Assembly: GCA_964534325.1 (NCBI GenBank)
Contig: CAZHOR010000002.1
Coordinates: forward strand, 1 to 64,000
DNA length: 64,000 nt
DNA from: JdFR-22 sp964534325
GTDB taxonomy: Archaea > Halobacteriota > Archaeoglobi > Archaeoglobales > Archaeoglobaceae
Direction of reading: 5' to 3'
Both the position numbers and the translations under genes were made by a program. Numbering within the stretch: position 1 is the first letter of the stretch; each line of letters starts with the position of its first letter. A model generated the notes under the pieces. It saw nothing but the letters and a program-made list of their open reading frames with translations, was not told the origin of the DNA and did not search any database. This document shows positions 42,539 to 52,342 of the stretch, in pieces.

Positions 42539-43450
42539 TTAAATCACTTCTTGGTAGTTCTCTATGAGGTTCAATATCTCTCTGTTCTTGCTGACGTAGT
42601 TTCTCAGCAGGTCGGCGGTCATGTAGTCGATCATCTTGGATAGTTTATCCCTGCTCTCTCCCTGGGGGAAGTAGTCCAGAGCATTTTCGCTTATAGAAGT
42701 ATGTTTCCTTATCAACCCCAAAATCTTCGCCACAGAGTCCTCAAACCCATACTTCTCCTCATAGATCAGAGGTAGGGTTCTGGACTCGAATTCGGACTTC
42801 TTGTCTTCAAATATCTCCAGGAACTCCAGCAGGTCATCAACAAGCTGGTAGGCGATCCCCAGGTTCTTTCCATAATCAAATAAGTTATCTGCAGCCTTTT
42901 TATCGTCAGATACTATCCTGCAGGCGTTTTTGGCGCTGTAGGCGAATATGGCAGCAGTTTTGGCTGAAATGCAGTTAAAATAGTCTTCTTCACTGGCCGA
43001 GTCGGCAAAGCTGTAAATATCCAGAACCTCTCCGTCAGCCATCATCATCCCCAGGCGAGCAAAATCACCTATGACCTGCTCCTCATAAACCGAGACCAGC
43101 TCTACAGACTTGGATATCAGCCAGTCGCCGACCAGTATCGCCAGAGAAGTGTCGTATTTCCTGTGCAGGGTTTCAGTGTTCCTTCTCACCATCCCTTTAT
43201 CAATGACATCATCGTGCGCAAGGCTGGCAGTATGAATGAGCTCCACGGCAAGAGCCACATTCATTACCTCCTCGTAATTCCCCCCACACATTTTTCCACT
43301 GAGAAGAACAATAATGGGCCTGGTCCTCTTACCCCCTGCCCCAATCACGTGCTTAAGTGCCTTCTGGTTTTTAGGGATTGTGTTGGGGTTCTCTACCAGT
43401 TTATATATGGCCCTGTTTACCTCTCTGTACTCTTCCCAGTCTTCTATCAT
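42539..43450 (-). CDS. Trans-polyprenyl diphosphate synthase (probably long-chain)
   Basis: A 303-aa isoprenyl synthase. First Asp-rich motif DDVID (80-84) in 'LIHTASLAHDDVIDKG'; second site 'QLVDDLLEF', where the last Asp is Glu; 'GGKRTRP' binds IPP. The HTASLxHDDVID context, with Ala at the fifth position before the motif, is what I know from long-chain (six to eight unit) synthases rather than GGPP synthase. With the cytochrome c genes next door, a side chain for a quinone or methanophenazine is a reasonable inference. ATG 43450 has AGGTG at the right distance. Confidence 0.85.
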   Translation of the reverse strand: MIEDWEEYREVNRAIYKLVENPNTIPKNQKALKHVIGAGGKRTRPIIVLLSGKMCGGNYEEVMNVALAVELIHTASLAHDDVIDKGMVRRNTETLHRKYDTSLAILVGDWLISKSVELVSVYEEQVIGDFARLGMMMADGEVLDIYSFADSASEEDYFNCISAKTAAIFAYSAKNACRIVSDDKKAADNLFDYGKNLGIAYQLVDDLLEFLEIFEDKKSEFESRTLPLIYEEKYGFEDSVAKILGLIRKHTSISENALDYFPQGESRDKLSKMIDYMTADLLRNYVSKNREILNLIENYQEVI

Positions 43451-43712
43451 TATATTCACACCTGAGGAGATAATTTTAACCATTATCTAGCCATTTATTT
43501 GTGCTTGCTAAAGTAGTTTAAACATTTTACTCTTTAAAATTTTGTGTTCTATTTTTACTTTTTGACATTTGTCAGGGTACCTGCACGGAGTGCCATGATT
43601 TAACTCATAATTTATCTCATAATGCTTCTCATTTGAACATCAAAAAGAGATAAATAATAAATAGTGGTATCAAACTTTATAAGAAATAACGGAATTGGAG
43701 TGGTGTGACCAA

Positions 43713-44114
43713 ATGGAAGATAAGCAAAGAATTATCCTTGGCAGTGTGGTTATCGTATTTGTTATTGCTCTGGCCTTCTCATTTCAAAGTAATATTACTC
43801 CCTACAAGAGCGTTTCTCAAATTGTTCAGAAGGAAGAAGCGGATAATGTCCAGGTCAATGGAACTATTGTCGAGAATTCGACTAAGTACTACCAGAACAA
43901 TAATACCAGGATCTTCGAGCTAACAGACGGTAAAAGCAAGGTAACAGTGGTATATACGGGAGTTATTTCCAATTATCAGGAAGGAACGCCTGCTGTAGCC
44001 ATTGGCGACTATTCCCATGGAACAATTAAAGCCGATAAAATACTGCTTAAATGCCCCAGCAAATACGAGTCAAAAGGAGACGAACACCCTGACGAAGTGG
44101 AGGTTAATACTTGA
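43713..44114 (+). CDS. ccmE: Cytochrome c maturation protein CcmE (archaeal CxxxY type)
   Basis: A 133-aa heme chaperone: one membrane anchor (8-24), then an OB-fold domain outside (VQVNGTIVENST, IFELTDG, VTVVYTGVISNYQEGTPAVAIGDY). At the C-terminus 'LLKCPSKYES' has Cys114-x3-Tyr118. Archaeal CcmE uses this CxxxY in place of the His of the bacterial HxxxY motif, so heme is expected to bind through Cys. ATG 43713 was chosen over the upstream GTG-like frame. TTGA overlaps with ccmF. Confidence 0.92.
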   Translation: MEDKQRIILGSVVIVFVIALAFSFQSNITPYKSVSQIVQKEEADNVQVNGTIVENSTKYYQNNNTRIFELTDGKSKVTVVYTGVISNYQEGTPAVAIGDYSHGTIKADKILLKCPSKYESKGDEHPDEVEVNT

Positions 44115-45964
44115 TTGACCCTGGATTTGTATTAGTCCTCATAGCAGTTATTCTTTCAGCAGTTTCTGCTGTTTTATTCCTCATAAGTTTAAGAGGTCGA
44201 GAGAGTTTAGCACATAACGGCGAGTTTGTTGTACACGGTTACACACTGGCACTGGCTTTTGCGTTCTTCTTACTCCTGAGATACTTTATGGTAAGGGATT
44301 TTAACGTTGCATACGTTTACGAGCATGCCGATATGTTGCTTTCCCCCTTGTATACGGTCAGCGCCGTGTGGGCTGGTAGAGAAGGTTCACTCCTGCTGTG
44401 GGCACTGTTTCTTGCTCTCTTTAACTCCGTATTCGTATCCAAAGCGAAGAAAGATTCGGTCACCTCATTGAGTCTGGCAATAACTTCATTGATAGTGCTG
44501 TTTTTCGGCATTTTACTGCTTTCAGATTTTTCCAATCCCTTCACCAGATTAGGATTCACTCCTCCAGACGGTCTTGGTCTGAACCCGCTCCTCAGGACAC
44601 CTGAGATGGCCATACACCCACCCACAATATTCTTGGGCTATGCCGGATTAGCTCTACCATTTGCGATCGCCGTGGCGGGCTTGTATTACCGTCAGGATTG
44701 GGTCAAAAGAGCGAAACCCTATCTCATATTCGCCTGGATTTTCCTTTCTGTAGGAATATTCCTAGGAGCCTGGTGGTCCTACAAGACACTCGGCTGGGGA
44801 GGCTACTGGGCATGGGACCCCGTAGAGAACGCTTCCCTGCTTCCATGGCTTACGGCTTCAGCACTGATACATGGAATGCTGGTAGAAGAAAGAAAGAAGT
44901 CCTTCAAAAATCTCAATTTCTTCCTCGCAGTGATCACATTTGACCTCATCATCCTGGCCACTTTCGTTACCAGAAGCGGAATAATAAGCTCTGTCCACGC
45001 CTTTGGACAAAATCCACTTGGATGGTCATTCCTCCTCTTAATAGCCCTGGCTACTATACTGGCTTTAGCCGTATGGTCCAGAAGAAGGAGTTACGCAGGA
45101 GAGCTGAAATTCGATAACCTTAGCAGAGAAGCAATGATATTCGTCAACATAATTATACTCTTGCTCGCTACGGTTACCATCCTTATCGGGACTCTTGCTC
45201 CTCTCTTCTTTGCGGGAGAAATAACTATTAATAGAGAATTCTATGATAGAATTGAGATACCTCTGGGTACAGCGCTTGTTGTACTCCTTGGCCTATGTGC
45301 TGCACTCAACTGGAGGTCCGATCAGCAGCTCTTCCTGTCCAGAAGCAAAAAATCGCTCGCCGCAGGAGTTGTAACAGGAATAGCTGTCTATCTGCTCTTC
45401 AATGTGGGTATAGCCAGTCTGGGCGCAGGAATCCTGGTGTTCTCCCTGCTGAACCACCTGCAGGACATCAAAGTTAAGGATCTGCCCAATAGACGAAAGA
45501 TTGGAGGGTACCTGGTTCATATAGGTATTATACTGCTTTTCATCGGGGTCATGGGCTCATGGCTTTATGAAGACAGCTACGAGAACGTAAGAATAAATGT
45601 TGGAGAGTCCCAGCAGTTGGGCTCTCTAAGAGTAGAGTTCACCGATATTCAGATGTTCCAGGATGAGCAAAAGTATATTGTCGTGTCCACCATCAAAGTC
45701 TATGAGAATGGTGAGTTACAGGGTACTTTAGAGCCGAAACAGTTATACTATAAGCTCCAACGACAGAACAGGCTGGTCTCCACAGTGGAGATTCTATCTC
45801 AACCGCACAGGGATATTTACGTAGCTATGGGAGGTACAACCGAACATTTCCAGGGTGCCTTCTTTGAGGTCTACACCATACCCATGGTCACCTTCGTGTG
45901 GATCGGCTCTATCCTGATGATCGTGGGAGGCACATACACCCTGATACCTCGAATGCGTAAATAG
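44111..45964 (+). CDS. ccmF: Cytochrome c maturation heme lyase subunit CcmF
   Basis: A 617-aa polytopic protein with about 14 helices. The WWD heme-handling domain is 'GGYWAWDPVENASLLPWL', preceded by 'TPEMAIHPPTIFLGYAGLALPFAIA' with the conserved His, and 'SGIISSVHAFGQNPLGW' with another. The C-terminal outside domain (about 490-590) ends with one more helix. It attaches heme to apocytochrome c with CcmE; CcmH and the apocytochromes are not seen here. The start is TTG 44111, overlapping the ccmE stop, a tight coupling. Confidence 0.95.
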   Translation: MIDPGFVLVLIAVILSAVSAVLFLISLRGRESLAHNGEFVVHGYTLALAFAFFLLLRYFMVRDFNVAYVYEHADMLLSPLYTVSAVWAGREGSLLLWALFLALFNSVFVSKAKKDSVTSLSLAITSLIVLFFGILLLSDFSNPFTRLGFTPPDGLGLNPLLRTPEMAIHPPTIFLGYAGLALPFAIAVAGLYYRQDWVKRAKPYLIFAWIFLSVGIFLGAWWSYKTLGWGGYWAWDPVENASLLPWLTASALIHGMLVEERKKSFKNLNFFLAVITFDLIILATFVTRSGIISSVHAFGQNPLGWSFLLLIALATILALAVWSRRRSYAGELKFDNLSREAMIFVNIIILLLATVTILIGTLAPLFFAGEITINREFYDRIEIPLGTALVVLLGLCAALNWRSDQQLFLSRSKKSLAAGVVTGIAVYLLFNVGIASLGAGILVFSLLNHLQDIKVKDLPNRRKIGGYLVHIGIILLFIGVMGSWLYEDSYENVRINVGESQQLGSLRVEFTDIQMFQDEQKYIVVSTIKVYENGELQGTLEPKQLYYKLQRQNRLVSTVEILSQPHRDIYVAMGGTTEHFQGAFFEVYTIPMVTFVWIGSILMIVGGTYTLIPRMRK

Positions 45965-46109
45965 GTGCCTTTGTAATGATCAAAATCTTCCTTTAACCTT
46001 TATATCTTTAATATTTCTATTATAATTCTGTCTTTACTTTTGCTGTTCGCCTATCAAAAAAGCCTATCAAAAAAGGCAAAAGGTTTGGAGTGAATAATAA
46101 ATTGGTGGT

Positions 46110-47408
46110 TTATGGTATGAGTCTGTTCCTATCCCTGGGGAACATTACGGCTTCCCTTATATTCTTTAACCCCAACATGGACATCAAAAACCTTTCGGCT
46201 CCCACTGCCCACCCCGAGTGGGGCGGCATTCCATATCTGAAGGTTTCGAGGTAGAATCCAAAGCTCTCGGGATTGAGTCCCGACTCCTTTATTCTTCTCA
46301 CCAGCAGGTCATACTGGTGGATTCTCTGTGCTCCGCTGGCCAGTTCCAGAGCTCCATACATGAGGTCGAAGGACTTGCTTATCTCTGGATTATCTTCGTA
46401 GGGCATAGCGTAAAACGGTTTGGAGATGGTGGGCCAGTCCACAATGAAGTAGTGCTCCGGCATTTCCTCTGCCACCAGCTTCAAGGCTGCCGTAGGTAGG
46501 TCTTCACCCCATGATATCTCCTCTCCTTTTTTAGCAGCCATGTCTATGGCTTCTGCATACTTAAGTCTGGTAAAAGGTAATTCAGGTATCTCGAACTCTT
46601 TATCGAACACTTTCAAGTATTGCTGGCAGTTTTGGGCTACATCGCTATATACTCTATTGACCATTCTCTCCAGGACCTGCATGACATCTTCGTGGTCCAT
46701 GAAGCTGGCTTCTATATCCATTGAGTTCACTTCGTTCAAATGCCTGACGGTGTTGTGCTCTTCAGCTCTGAAGATGGGGGCGATCTCATAAACCTTCTCA
46801 AAGCCGGCAGCCATAAGCGCCTCTTTATAGAGCTGGGGGCTCTGGTTCAGAAAAGCCTCTCTCTCAAAGTAGGTGATGGGGAAAAGCTCTGTACCTCCTT
46901 CAGTTGCCGTGGACACTATTTTGGAGGTATTTATCTCTATAAAGCCTTCTTCAGTCAGGAAGTCCCTTACGCTCTTCATCATCTGGTGCTTCACTCTGAA
47001 TATTGCCTGAACTCTCAGCCTTCTCAAGTCAAGGTATCTGTGGTCCAGTCTGGTCTCCAGCTCTGCAGGAACTTTTTCGGATACATCCAGAGGTAAAGGA
47101 CCTTCTGCCTCATTCAGGACCTCTAGCGAGCTGGGAATTATTTCAAAACCGTTGGGGGCTTTTTCTTCTTCCTTTACAACTCCCTTGACCGCTATAACGC
47201 TCTCCCTCTTCAGTTTTCTGGCTTTTTTGAATAACTCGGAATCCACAAACTTTTTGGGTAATGTTACCTGTGCATAGCCTTCCCTATCCCTCAAGATAAT
47301 GAAGACCAGGCCACCCAAGTCTCTGGGCTCGTGTACCCAACCGTAAAGCTCGACCTCCTGATCTATGTCCTCTTTACTTATTTCAGTGGTATGTTTAACT
47401 CTGGTCAT
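46110..47408 (-). CDS. aspS: Aspartyl-tRNA synthetase, predicted non-discriminating
   Basis: A 432-aa archaeal-type class II synthetase: OB-fold anticodon domain (15-105), then the catalytic core with motif 2 'FRAEEHNTVRHLNEVNSMDIE' and motif 3 'GWAVGAERFLMSMLGLKNIREAVMFPRDRNRL'. His26 and Pro85 are present. In the Thermococcus enzyme Trp26 and Lys85 make it specific for tRNA-Asp, and His/Pro at these sites relax it, so this enzyme should also charge tRNA-Asn, needing an Asp-tRNA amidotransferase. ATG 47408 follows GGTGAG. It overlaps hisD by 14 bp. Confidence 0.94.
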   Translation of the reverse strand: MTRVKHTTEISKEDIDQEVELYGWVHEPRDLGGLVFIILRDREGYAQVTLPKKFVDSELFKKARKLKRESVIAVKGVVKEEEKAPNGFEIIPSSLEVLNEAEGPLPLDVSEKVPAELETRLDHRYLDLRRLRVQAIFRVKHQMMKSVRDFLTEEGFIEINTSKIVSTATEGGTELFPITYFEREAFLNQSPQLYKEALMAAGFEKVYEIAPIFRAEEHNTVRHLNEVNSMDIEASFMDHEDVMQVLERMVNRVYSDVAQNCQQYLKVFDKEFEIPELPFTRLKYAEAIDMAAKKGEEISWGEDLPTAALKLVAEEMPEHYFIVDWPTISKPFYAMPYEDNPEISKSFDLMYGALELASGAQRIHQYDLLVRRIKESGLNPESFGFYLETFRYGMPPHSGWAVGAERFLMSMLGLKNIREAVMFPRDRNRLIP

Positions 47409-48642
47409 TTTTCTCACCTTCAATTCTTTTCTCGATCGATCTGGCATGCATGTGCAGGCCTTCAGCTTCTGCCAATATTTTTACTGCATTTCCCAATCTC
47501 ATCAAGGCATCTTTGGTGAGCTTCTGGTAAGTGACATGTTTTAAAAATGTTTCAACACTCAACCCCGAGTACATCCTGGCATACCCTGATGTGGGGAGGA
47601 TGTGATTGGTTCCCGTAGCATAATCTCCTGCTGCTACAGGGCTGTATTCTCCAATGAAAACGCTTCCAGCGTGTTTTACCTTATCAAAATACTCTTCAGC
47701 TTTTTCGAACATCAGCTCCAGATGCTCAGGTGCAAACTGATTGGAGGTCTCTATTGCCTGATCTATGTCCGCCACAGCTATCTTGAGGTTCTCCGTTTCA
47801 GGGATTATTTTCCGGGTTTCTTCCATTATATTATCTGCAGCTTTTTGTGATGTTGCTATTATCGCCGCAACGGACATGGGGTCGTGTTCCAGCTGGGCTG
47901 CAGCATCAAGAGCAACGAACTCGGGGTTTGCCTTTTCGTCGGCTATTATCAGCACCTCTGAGGGTCCAGCAGGCATATCTATGGGTACATCATTCTGCAC
48001 CAGAAGTTTGGCCATTGTGACGTAAATATTCCCCGGGCCAACGATCTTGTCCACTTTTTTGACAGTTTCAGTACCGTAGGCAAGAGCAGCAATTGCATGA
48101 GCTCCGCCCACAGCATAGATGTGGTCGATACCTGCGATATCGCAGGCGACCAGGGTAAGCGGTTTTATCTTGCCATCCTTATCCGGTGGAGTGCAGGCAG
48201 CAATATTCTCCACTCCTGCAATGTGGGCCGGAATGCCTGCCATAAGTGCAGTTGAGGGGTAGCTAGCCCTACCCCCAGGAACGTATATTCCAGCAGAGTC
48301 AACGGGAACGTATTTCTTTCCCAGGACCGTGTGCTCAAAATCCAGTTTTATATCCTTTTCCACCGAAGAGATAGAGTGAAAATTCTCCAGATTCTCTCTG
48401 ACCAGCTCCAGAGCATCAATAAGCTCGTCATCTACCTGCTCGTAAGCCTTATCTACTTCCTCCTTGGGACACTTGATATACCGGGGTTTAACTCCATCGA
48501 ACTTCTCTGTAAGCTCAATTAGAGCTTTATCCCCATCCTCTCTCACTTTATGGATTATTTGGGATACTTTATCAAATTCACCAAGTGATGGTTTCCTCTT
48601 CATTTCCAGGATCTCATTTAACGAAGATGTCAATATCAACAC
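47395..48642 (-). CDS. hisD: Histidinol dehydrogenase
   Basis: A 415-aa zinc enzyme that oxidises histidinol to histidine, the last step of the pathway. Visible: 'SAGIYVPGGRASYPSTALM', NAD-binding 'AVGGAHAIAALAYGTETV', 'IVGPGNIYVTMAK', zinc ligands in 'AAQLEHDP' (Gln, His) and 'GDYATGTNH' (Asp), and the terminal 'EGLHMHARSI' (His). Start: GTG 48642 gives the full family N-terminus, but TTG 48633, five bases after GAGGTG, is also credible. It is co-transcribed with aspS downstream. Confidence 0.95.
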   Translation of the reverse strand: MLILTSSLNEILEMKRKPSLGEFDKVSQIIHKVREDGDKALIELTEKFDGVKPRYIKCPKEEVDKAYEQVDDELIDALELVRENLENFHSISSVEKDIKLDFEHTVLGKKYVPVDSAGIYVPGGRASYPSTALMAGIPAHIAGVENIAACTPPDKDGKIKPLTLVACDIAGIDHIYAVGGAHAIAALAYGTETVKKVDKIVGPGNIYVTMAKLLVQNDVPIDMPAGPSEVLIIADEKANPEFVALDAAAQLEHDPMSVAAIIATSQKAADNIMEETRKIIPETENLKIAVADIDQAIETSNQFAPEHLELMFEKAEEYFDKVKHAGSVFIGEYSPVAAGDYATGTNHILPTSGYARMYSGLSVETFLKHVTYQKLTKDALMRLGNAVKILAEAEGLHMHARSIEKRIEGEKNDQS

Positions 48643-48764
48643 CTCTGAAGGGGCACATTCCCACCTAATATTTAAACTGATTGGGGTTTAATGATATCTA
48701 ATCACCTGTCAACTCAAATCGCTTCTCTGAACATCTGACATTGTTCCTCCATCGACTTTATGGG

Positions 48765-49943
48765 TCACCGCACCATGAGGTGTACCAGTGCGAACATCGC
48801 TACAGCAAAAACTGCTCCAGCGTAAAAAACAGGTCCCAAAGCCTGTCCTGAGGCCACATAGATCAATCCCATCAAGAATGGACCTACGGTCTGCCCAAAC
48901 CTCAGGACCATTCCGTTGATCGACATGAATGCTGCCCGGTGCTCTTTAGGAGCCAGACCCGCCAAAAGAGTGTATATGTTCGGGATGTTGGTTCCCTGAG
49001 CCACACCAAGCAGTAAGGCGGGAAGGAGTATTATCAGTATGCTGGGAGCGAACGGGATGGCGATCAAGGATACTGCATACAGGATATACGCCATCTTGAG
49101 GAGGCTCACTTCTTTAAAGGTCTGTACCAGCCTGCCCAGCTGAGAAGAAGTTATCGCAGTGCTCAATGACATGGCGGACATCACCAGCCCAATGATGAAA
49201 GGAGATGCATCGAACCTTTTTCCCACCAGAATGGGAAAGAAAGTGAGATAAGAGCCAAAGAGGATGATGAAGGTGAAAACGCTTGCAGTGTACAAACCTA
49301 TTACCTTGCGCTTCTTGATGCTCTGCCACGCAGCGATCAGATATTCCCTCAATTGCTCTTCATTACGGGGTTCAGGACTCTTGAGGTAAAAAAGGGCTGC
49401 CAGCCCTATGGGGATAGCAACAATGGGGAGGAAAAATGGGTAGTACCACTCCAGCTCGGCAAGAGCACCCCCAATAAAGGGGTAGCTTGCTGTACCTATG
49501 CTGAGGATGCTGGCATTGTACCCCATTGCAGACGCCCTTTCTCTTCCCGAATAGAGGTCACCAATGATGGTTATATTCAATGAGCCCAGAGAAGCCGCAC
49601 CTACTCCCTGGAGAAAACGCAGTAACAGTAAAATGTCAAAAGCTCTGGCAAACCCGCATAAGAACCCTGCAATGCCGAAAAGGAACAGAGAAGGTACTAG
49701 AACCTTCTTTCTCCCATATCTATCCGCAGCAACACCCAGTATAGGGGTTAAAACTACCCCCGGTAAGGTGAAGACAGTTATCAGCAGTCCTGTATCCTGT
49801 TCATCTATTTCCAGTCCCTGAGCTATCTCCAGGAAGGCGGGAGCTATACTGCTTACTCCCAGAACGACCATCAAAGTGATCGCAAAGATGATCTGCAAAT
49901 TGGTATCTTTATAAACCGGTTTTTTGTTCTCTGTTGAGCTCAT
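48765..49943 (-). CDS. MFS transporter (multidrug-exporter-like)
   Basis: A 392-aa protein with 12 membrane helices and an inner loop near residue 200. Motif A 'GVAADRYGRKKV' follows helix 2, and a weaker repeat lies after helix 8. 'RFLQGVGAASLGSLNITIIGDL' in helix 4 is the drug-exporter type motif B region with Arg. The substrate cannot be given. It stands alone on the minus strand between hisD and leuA. Confidence 0.88.
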   Translation of the reverse strand: MSSTENKKPVYKDTNLQIIFAITLMVVLGVSSIAPAFLEIAQGLEIDEQDTGLLITVFTLPGVVLTPILGVAADRYGRKKVLVPSLFLFGIAGFLCGFARAFDILLLLRFLQGVGAASLGSLNITIIGDLYSGRERASAMGYNASILSIGTASYPFIGGALAELEWYYPFFLPIVAIPIGLAALFYLKSPEPRNEEQLREYLIAAWQSIKKRKVIGLYTASVFTFIILFGSYLTFFPILVGKRFDASPFIIGLVMSAMSLSTAITSSQLGRLVQTFKEVSLLKMAYILYAVSLIAIPFAPSILIILLPALLLGVAQGTNIPNIYTLLAGLAPKEHRAAFMSINGMVLRFGQTVGPFLMGLIYVASGQALGPVFYAGAVFAVAMFALVHLMVR

Positions 49944-50048
49944 CCCTCATCCCATATCATCCAAAATAGTTGGCATTTAAAAATATCTGAATTCACTTTA
50001 ACAGCACTTAACCAAAATATTATATAAAGAACTGGTGATTGCCAAGCA

Positions 50049-51569
50049 ATGAGACAGGTATTCGTCTTCGACACCACATTACGTGATGGTGAGCAGACTC
50101 CGGGAATATCCTTCACTCAAAATTACAAGATTCAGTTGGCCAAGCAGCTGGATAAACTGGGGGTGGATGTGATTGAGGCAGGATTCCCGGCATCGTCTAA
50201 GGGAGAATTCGAGACCATAAAGGAGATCACGGGTTTAAATCTAAATTCTCAGATCTGCGGTCTTTCACGACTGGTCAAGAACGACATCAATGCGGCCATT
50301 GATGCTGATGTGGATATGGTCCATGTTTTCGTCTCTACTTCTGACATCCAGATCGAGCACACCATAAAGAAGACCAAAGAAGAGATCGTGGACCTGGCGG
50401 TCGATGCCGTAGAATACGTTAAGGATAACGGCAGAAAGTGCATGTTCTCCGCCATGGATGCAACCAGAACAGACCTGGACTATCTCAAGCACATAAATAA
50501 GTCGGTGGAAGATGCTGGAGTTGATGTGGTCAACATTCCCGATACCGTTGGTGTAGCCACACCCTTCAAGTTCCACGACCTGATCAAGGGATTGAGGAAT
50601 GAGTTGAAAGTCCCCATCGATGTTCACTGCCATAATGATCTGGGTATGGCCGTATCCAACACCTATGCTGCCGTCATGGCAGGTGCAGACGAAGTCCAGG
50701 TAACGATTAACGGCCTGGGTGAAAGAGCGGGGAACGCTTCTTTGGCAGAAGTGGTGATGATACTTCAGGGACTGGAGAATATAAAGACCAGCATAAACAC
50801 CCAGTATCTGGTGGAGACCTCAAAGCTCATGGAAAGGCTTACGGGAATAAAACTGCCTCCCAACACCCCCATTGTAGGAGAGAACGCATTCTCTCATGAG
50901 TCGGGCATTCACGCCCATGGAGTGATAAAGGAGAGCTCTACATTCGAGCCGGGATTCATTACACCGGAGATGGTGGGACACAAAAGGAGGCTCAGTCTGG
51001 GTAAACACGCCGGAAAGCATCAGGTAAAGAAGATGCTGGAAGATGCAGGCTATACAGTTAATGACGAGCAGGTAACCACGATCTCCCATAAGATCAAGGA
51101 GTTAGGTGATAAGGGCAAGAAGATAACCGACCTGGACCTTTACACTCTGGCAGAAGTAGTTATCGGAGAGCTCAAGGAAGAAGAGAAGGCGATCAACGTT
51201 AATGAGGTAACGGTACTTACGGGCAACAAGATAACCCCTACGGCCGTAATTAACGCCGACATAACCGGAAACAAGAAGGTCAAAACGGCAATCGGAGTCG
51301 GTCCAGTAGATGCCGCATTGGGGGCTGTTTCTGCACTCGTAGAGAGAGATATAAAGATAACCGAGTTCAGAATGGATGCAATTACAGGGGGTAGTGATGC
51401 TTTAGCCGAGGTTTATGTGACAGTAGAAGATGATGAGGGCGAGACCTTCACAGCTCGGTCGGCAGGACCCGATATAATAATGAGCTCTATAGATGCGGTC
51501 ATTCGGGCTATAAACCACTTAATGCACAGGAGAAAAACCAAAGAGAGTCGAAAAAATTTTAAACTATAA
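50049..51569 (+). CDS. 2-isopropylmalate synthase family (LeuA / CimA type)
   Basis: A 506-aa enzyme: TIM barrel with 'FDTTLRDGEQTPGISF', metal-binding 'DVHCHNDLGMAVSN', 'NGLGERAGNASLAEV' and 'FSHESGIHAHG', then the LeuA-dimer regulatory domain (about 370-495) with 'GPVDAALGAVSAL' and 'ITEFRMDAITGGSDALAEVYV'. The regulatory domain rules out the shorter homocitrate synthase AksA. Leucine or isoleucine (citramalate) synthesis are both possible; I favour LeuA. TATTATATAAAG at about 50017-50028 is the promoter. Confidence 0.9.
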   Translation: MRQVFVFDTTLRDGEQTPGISFTQNYKIQLAKQLDKLGVDVIEAGFPASSKGEFETIKEITGLNLNSQICGLSRLVKNDINAAIDADVDMVHVFVSTSDIQIEHTIKKTKEEIVDLAVDAVEYVKDNGRKCMFSAMDATRTDLDYLKHINKSVEDAGVDVVNIPDTVGVATPFKFHDLIKGLRNELKVPIDVHCHNDLGMAVSNTYAAVMAGADEVQVTINGLGERAGNASLAEVVMILQGLENIKTSINTQYLVETSKLMERLTGIKLPPNTPIVGENAFSHESGIHAHGVIKESSTFEPGFITPEMVGHKRRLSLGKHAGKHQVKKMLEDAGYTVNDEQVTTISHKIKELGDKGKKITDLDLYTLAEVVIGELKEEEKAINVNEVTVLTGNKITPTAVINADITGNKKVKTAIGVGPVDAALGAVSALVERDIKITEFRMDAITGGSDALAEVYVTVEDDEGETFTARSAGPDIIMSSIDAVIRAINHLMHRRKTKESRKNFKL

Positions 51570-51622
51570 TTTTCTTAAACCCTATGTTAAAGGGACGGGT
51601 TTAAGAAGGGAAGTTTGGGAAG

Positions 51623-52180
51623 ATGGCTATCAGAAAAAAACTCAGTTTTTCCAAATTACAAAAAATAAGGGATTACCTCACGTCAAAGAAAGATTCCGAC
51701 TCCCGAAGTATTGGTCTGGTCGTTGACGGGCCCAATATGCTCAGAAAAGAGTTCAATATCAATCTATTCGAGCTTCGGGATATATTACTTGATTATGGTG
51801 ATATCAAGGTCGCCAAAGTCTTCCTCAACCAGTACGCAGGAGAAAAGCTGGTAGAAGCCATAGAGAACCAGGGATTCGAGCCCGTAATAACCTCAGGAGA
51901 TGTTGACGTAAAAATGGCCGTTGAGTCCATGGAGATGATCTACAACGATGCTATTGACGCCATAGCACTGGTAACCAGAGACGCTGACTTCAAAGCAGTG
52001 CTGAACAAGGCCATGGAAGTGGGAAAGGAGACCATCATAATCGGTATCCAGCCCGGTTTCTCCACCGCCCTGAAAAATTGTGCAGATATAGCCATCGTTC
52101 TAAATGACGAGGATTTTGAAGAGGCGTACGCCGAACAGGTACCCGACCTTTTCAGCTATGAGATTAAGGAGGATAACTGA
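51623..52180 (+). CDS. NYN-domain putative ribonuclease (LabA/TIGR00288 type)
   Basis: A 185-aa protein. 'IGLVVDGPNMLRKEFNINL' with the first Asp and Asn, 'SGDVDVKMAVESM' with the middle Asp pair, and 'ALVTRDADFKAVLNKA' with the third Asp make the PIN-like NYN active site. The family binds metal and cuts RNA; the archaeal TIGR00288 members have no known target. A basic N-terminal helix (AIRKKLSFSKLQKIRDYLTSKK) precedes the domain. It lies 53 bp after leuA. Confidence 0.88.
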   Translation: MAIRKKLSFSKLQKIRDYLTSKKDSDSRSIGLVVDGPNMLRKEFNINLFELRDILLDYGDIKVAKVFLNQYAGEKLVEAIENQGFEPVITSGDVDVKMAVESMEMIYNDAIDAIALVTRDADFKAVLNKAMEVGKETIIIGIQPGFSTALKNCADIAIVLNDEDFEEAYAEQVPDLFSYEIKEDN

Positions 52181-52342
52181 TACATTAATTATCAGCCTGC
52201 AGATCACTAATCTGTTATCATGGCTTCAATTTTTGGTTCCCTGTGTCTAATATAACGTACATAAATAAGATACATAAGATACTCTTCTGAGTAAAATTAC
52301 AACAAGAAAGTTTAATTATTAAGTCCCAACTCATGTTGAGGA

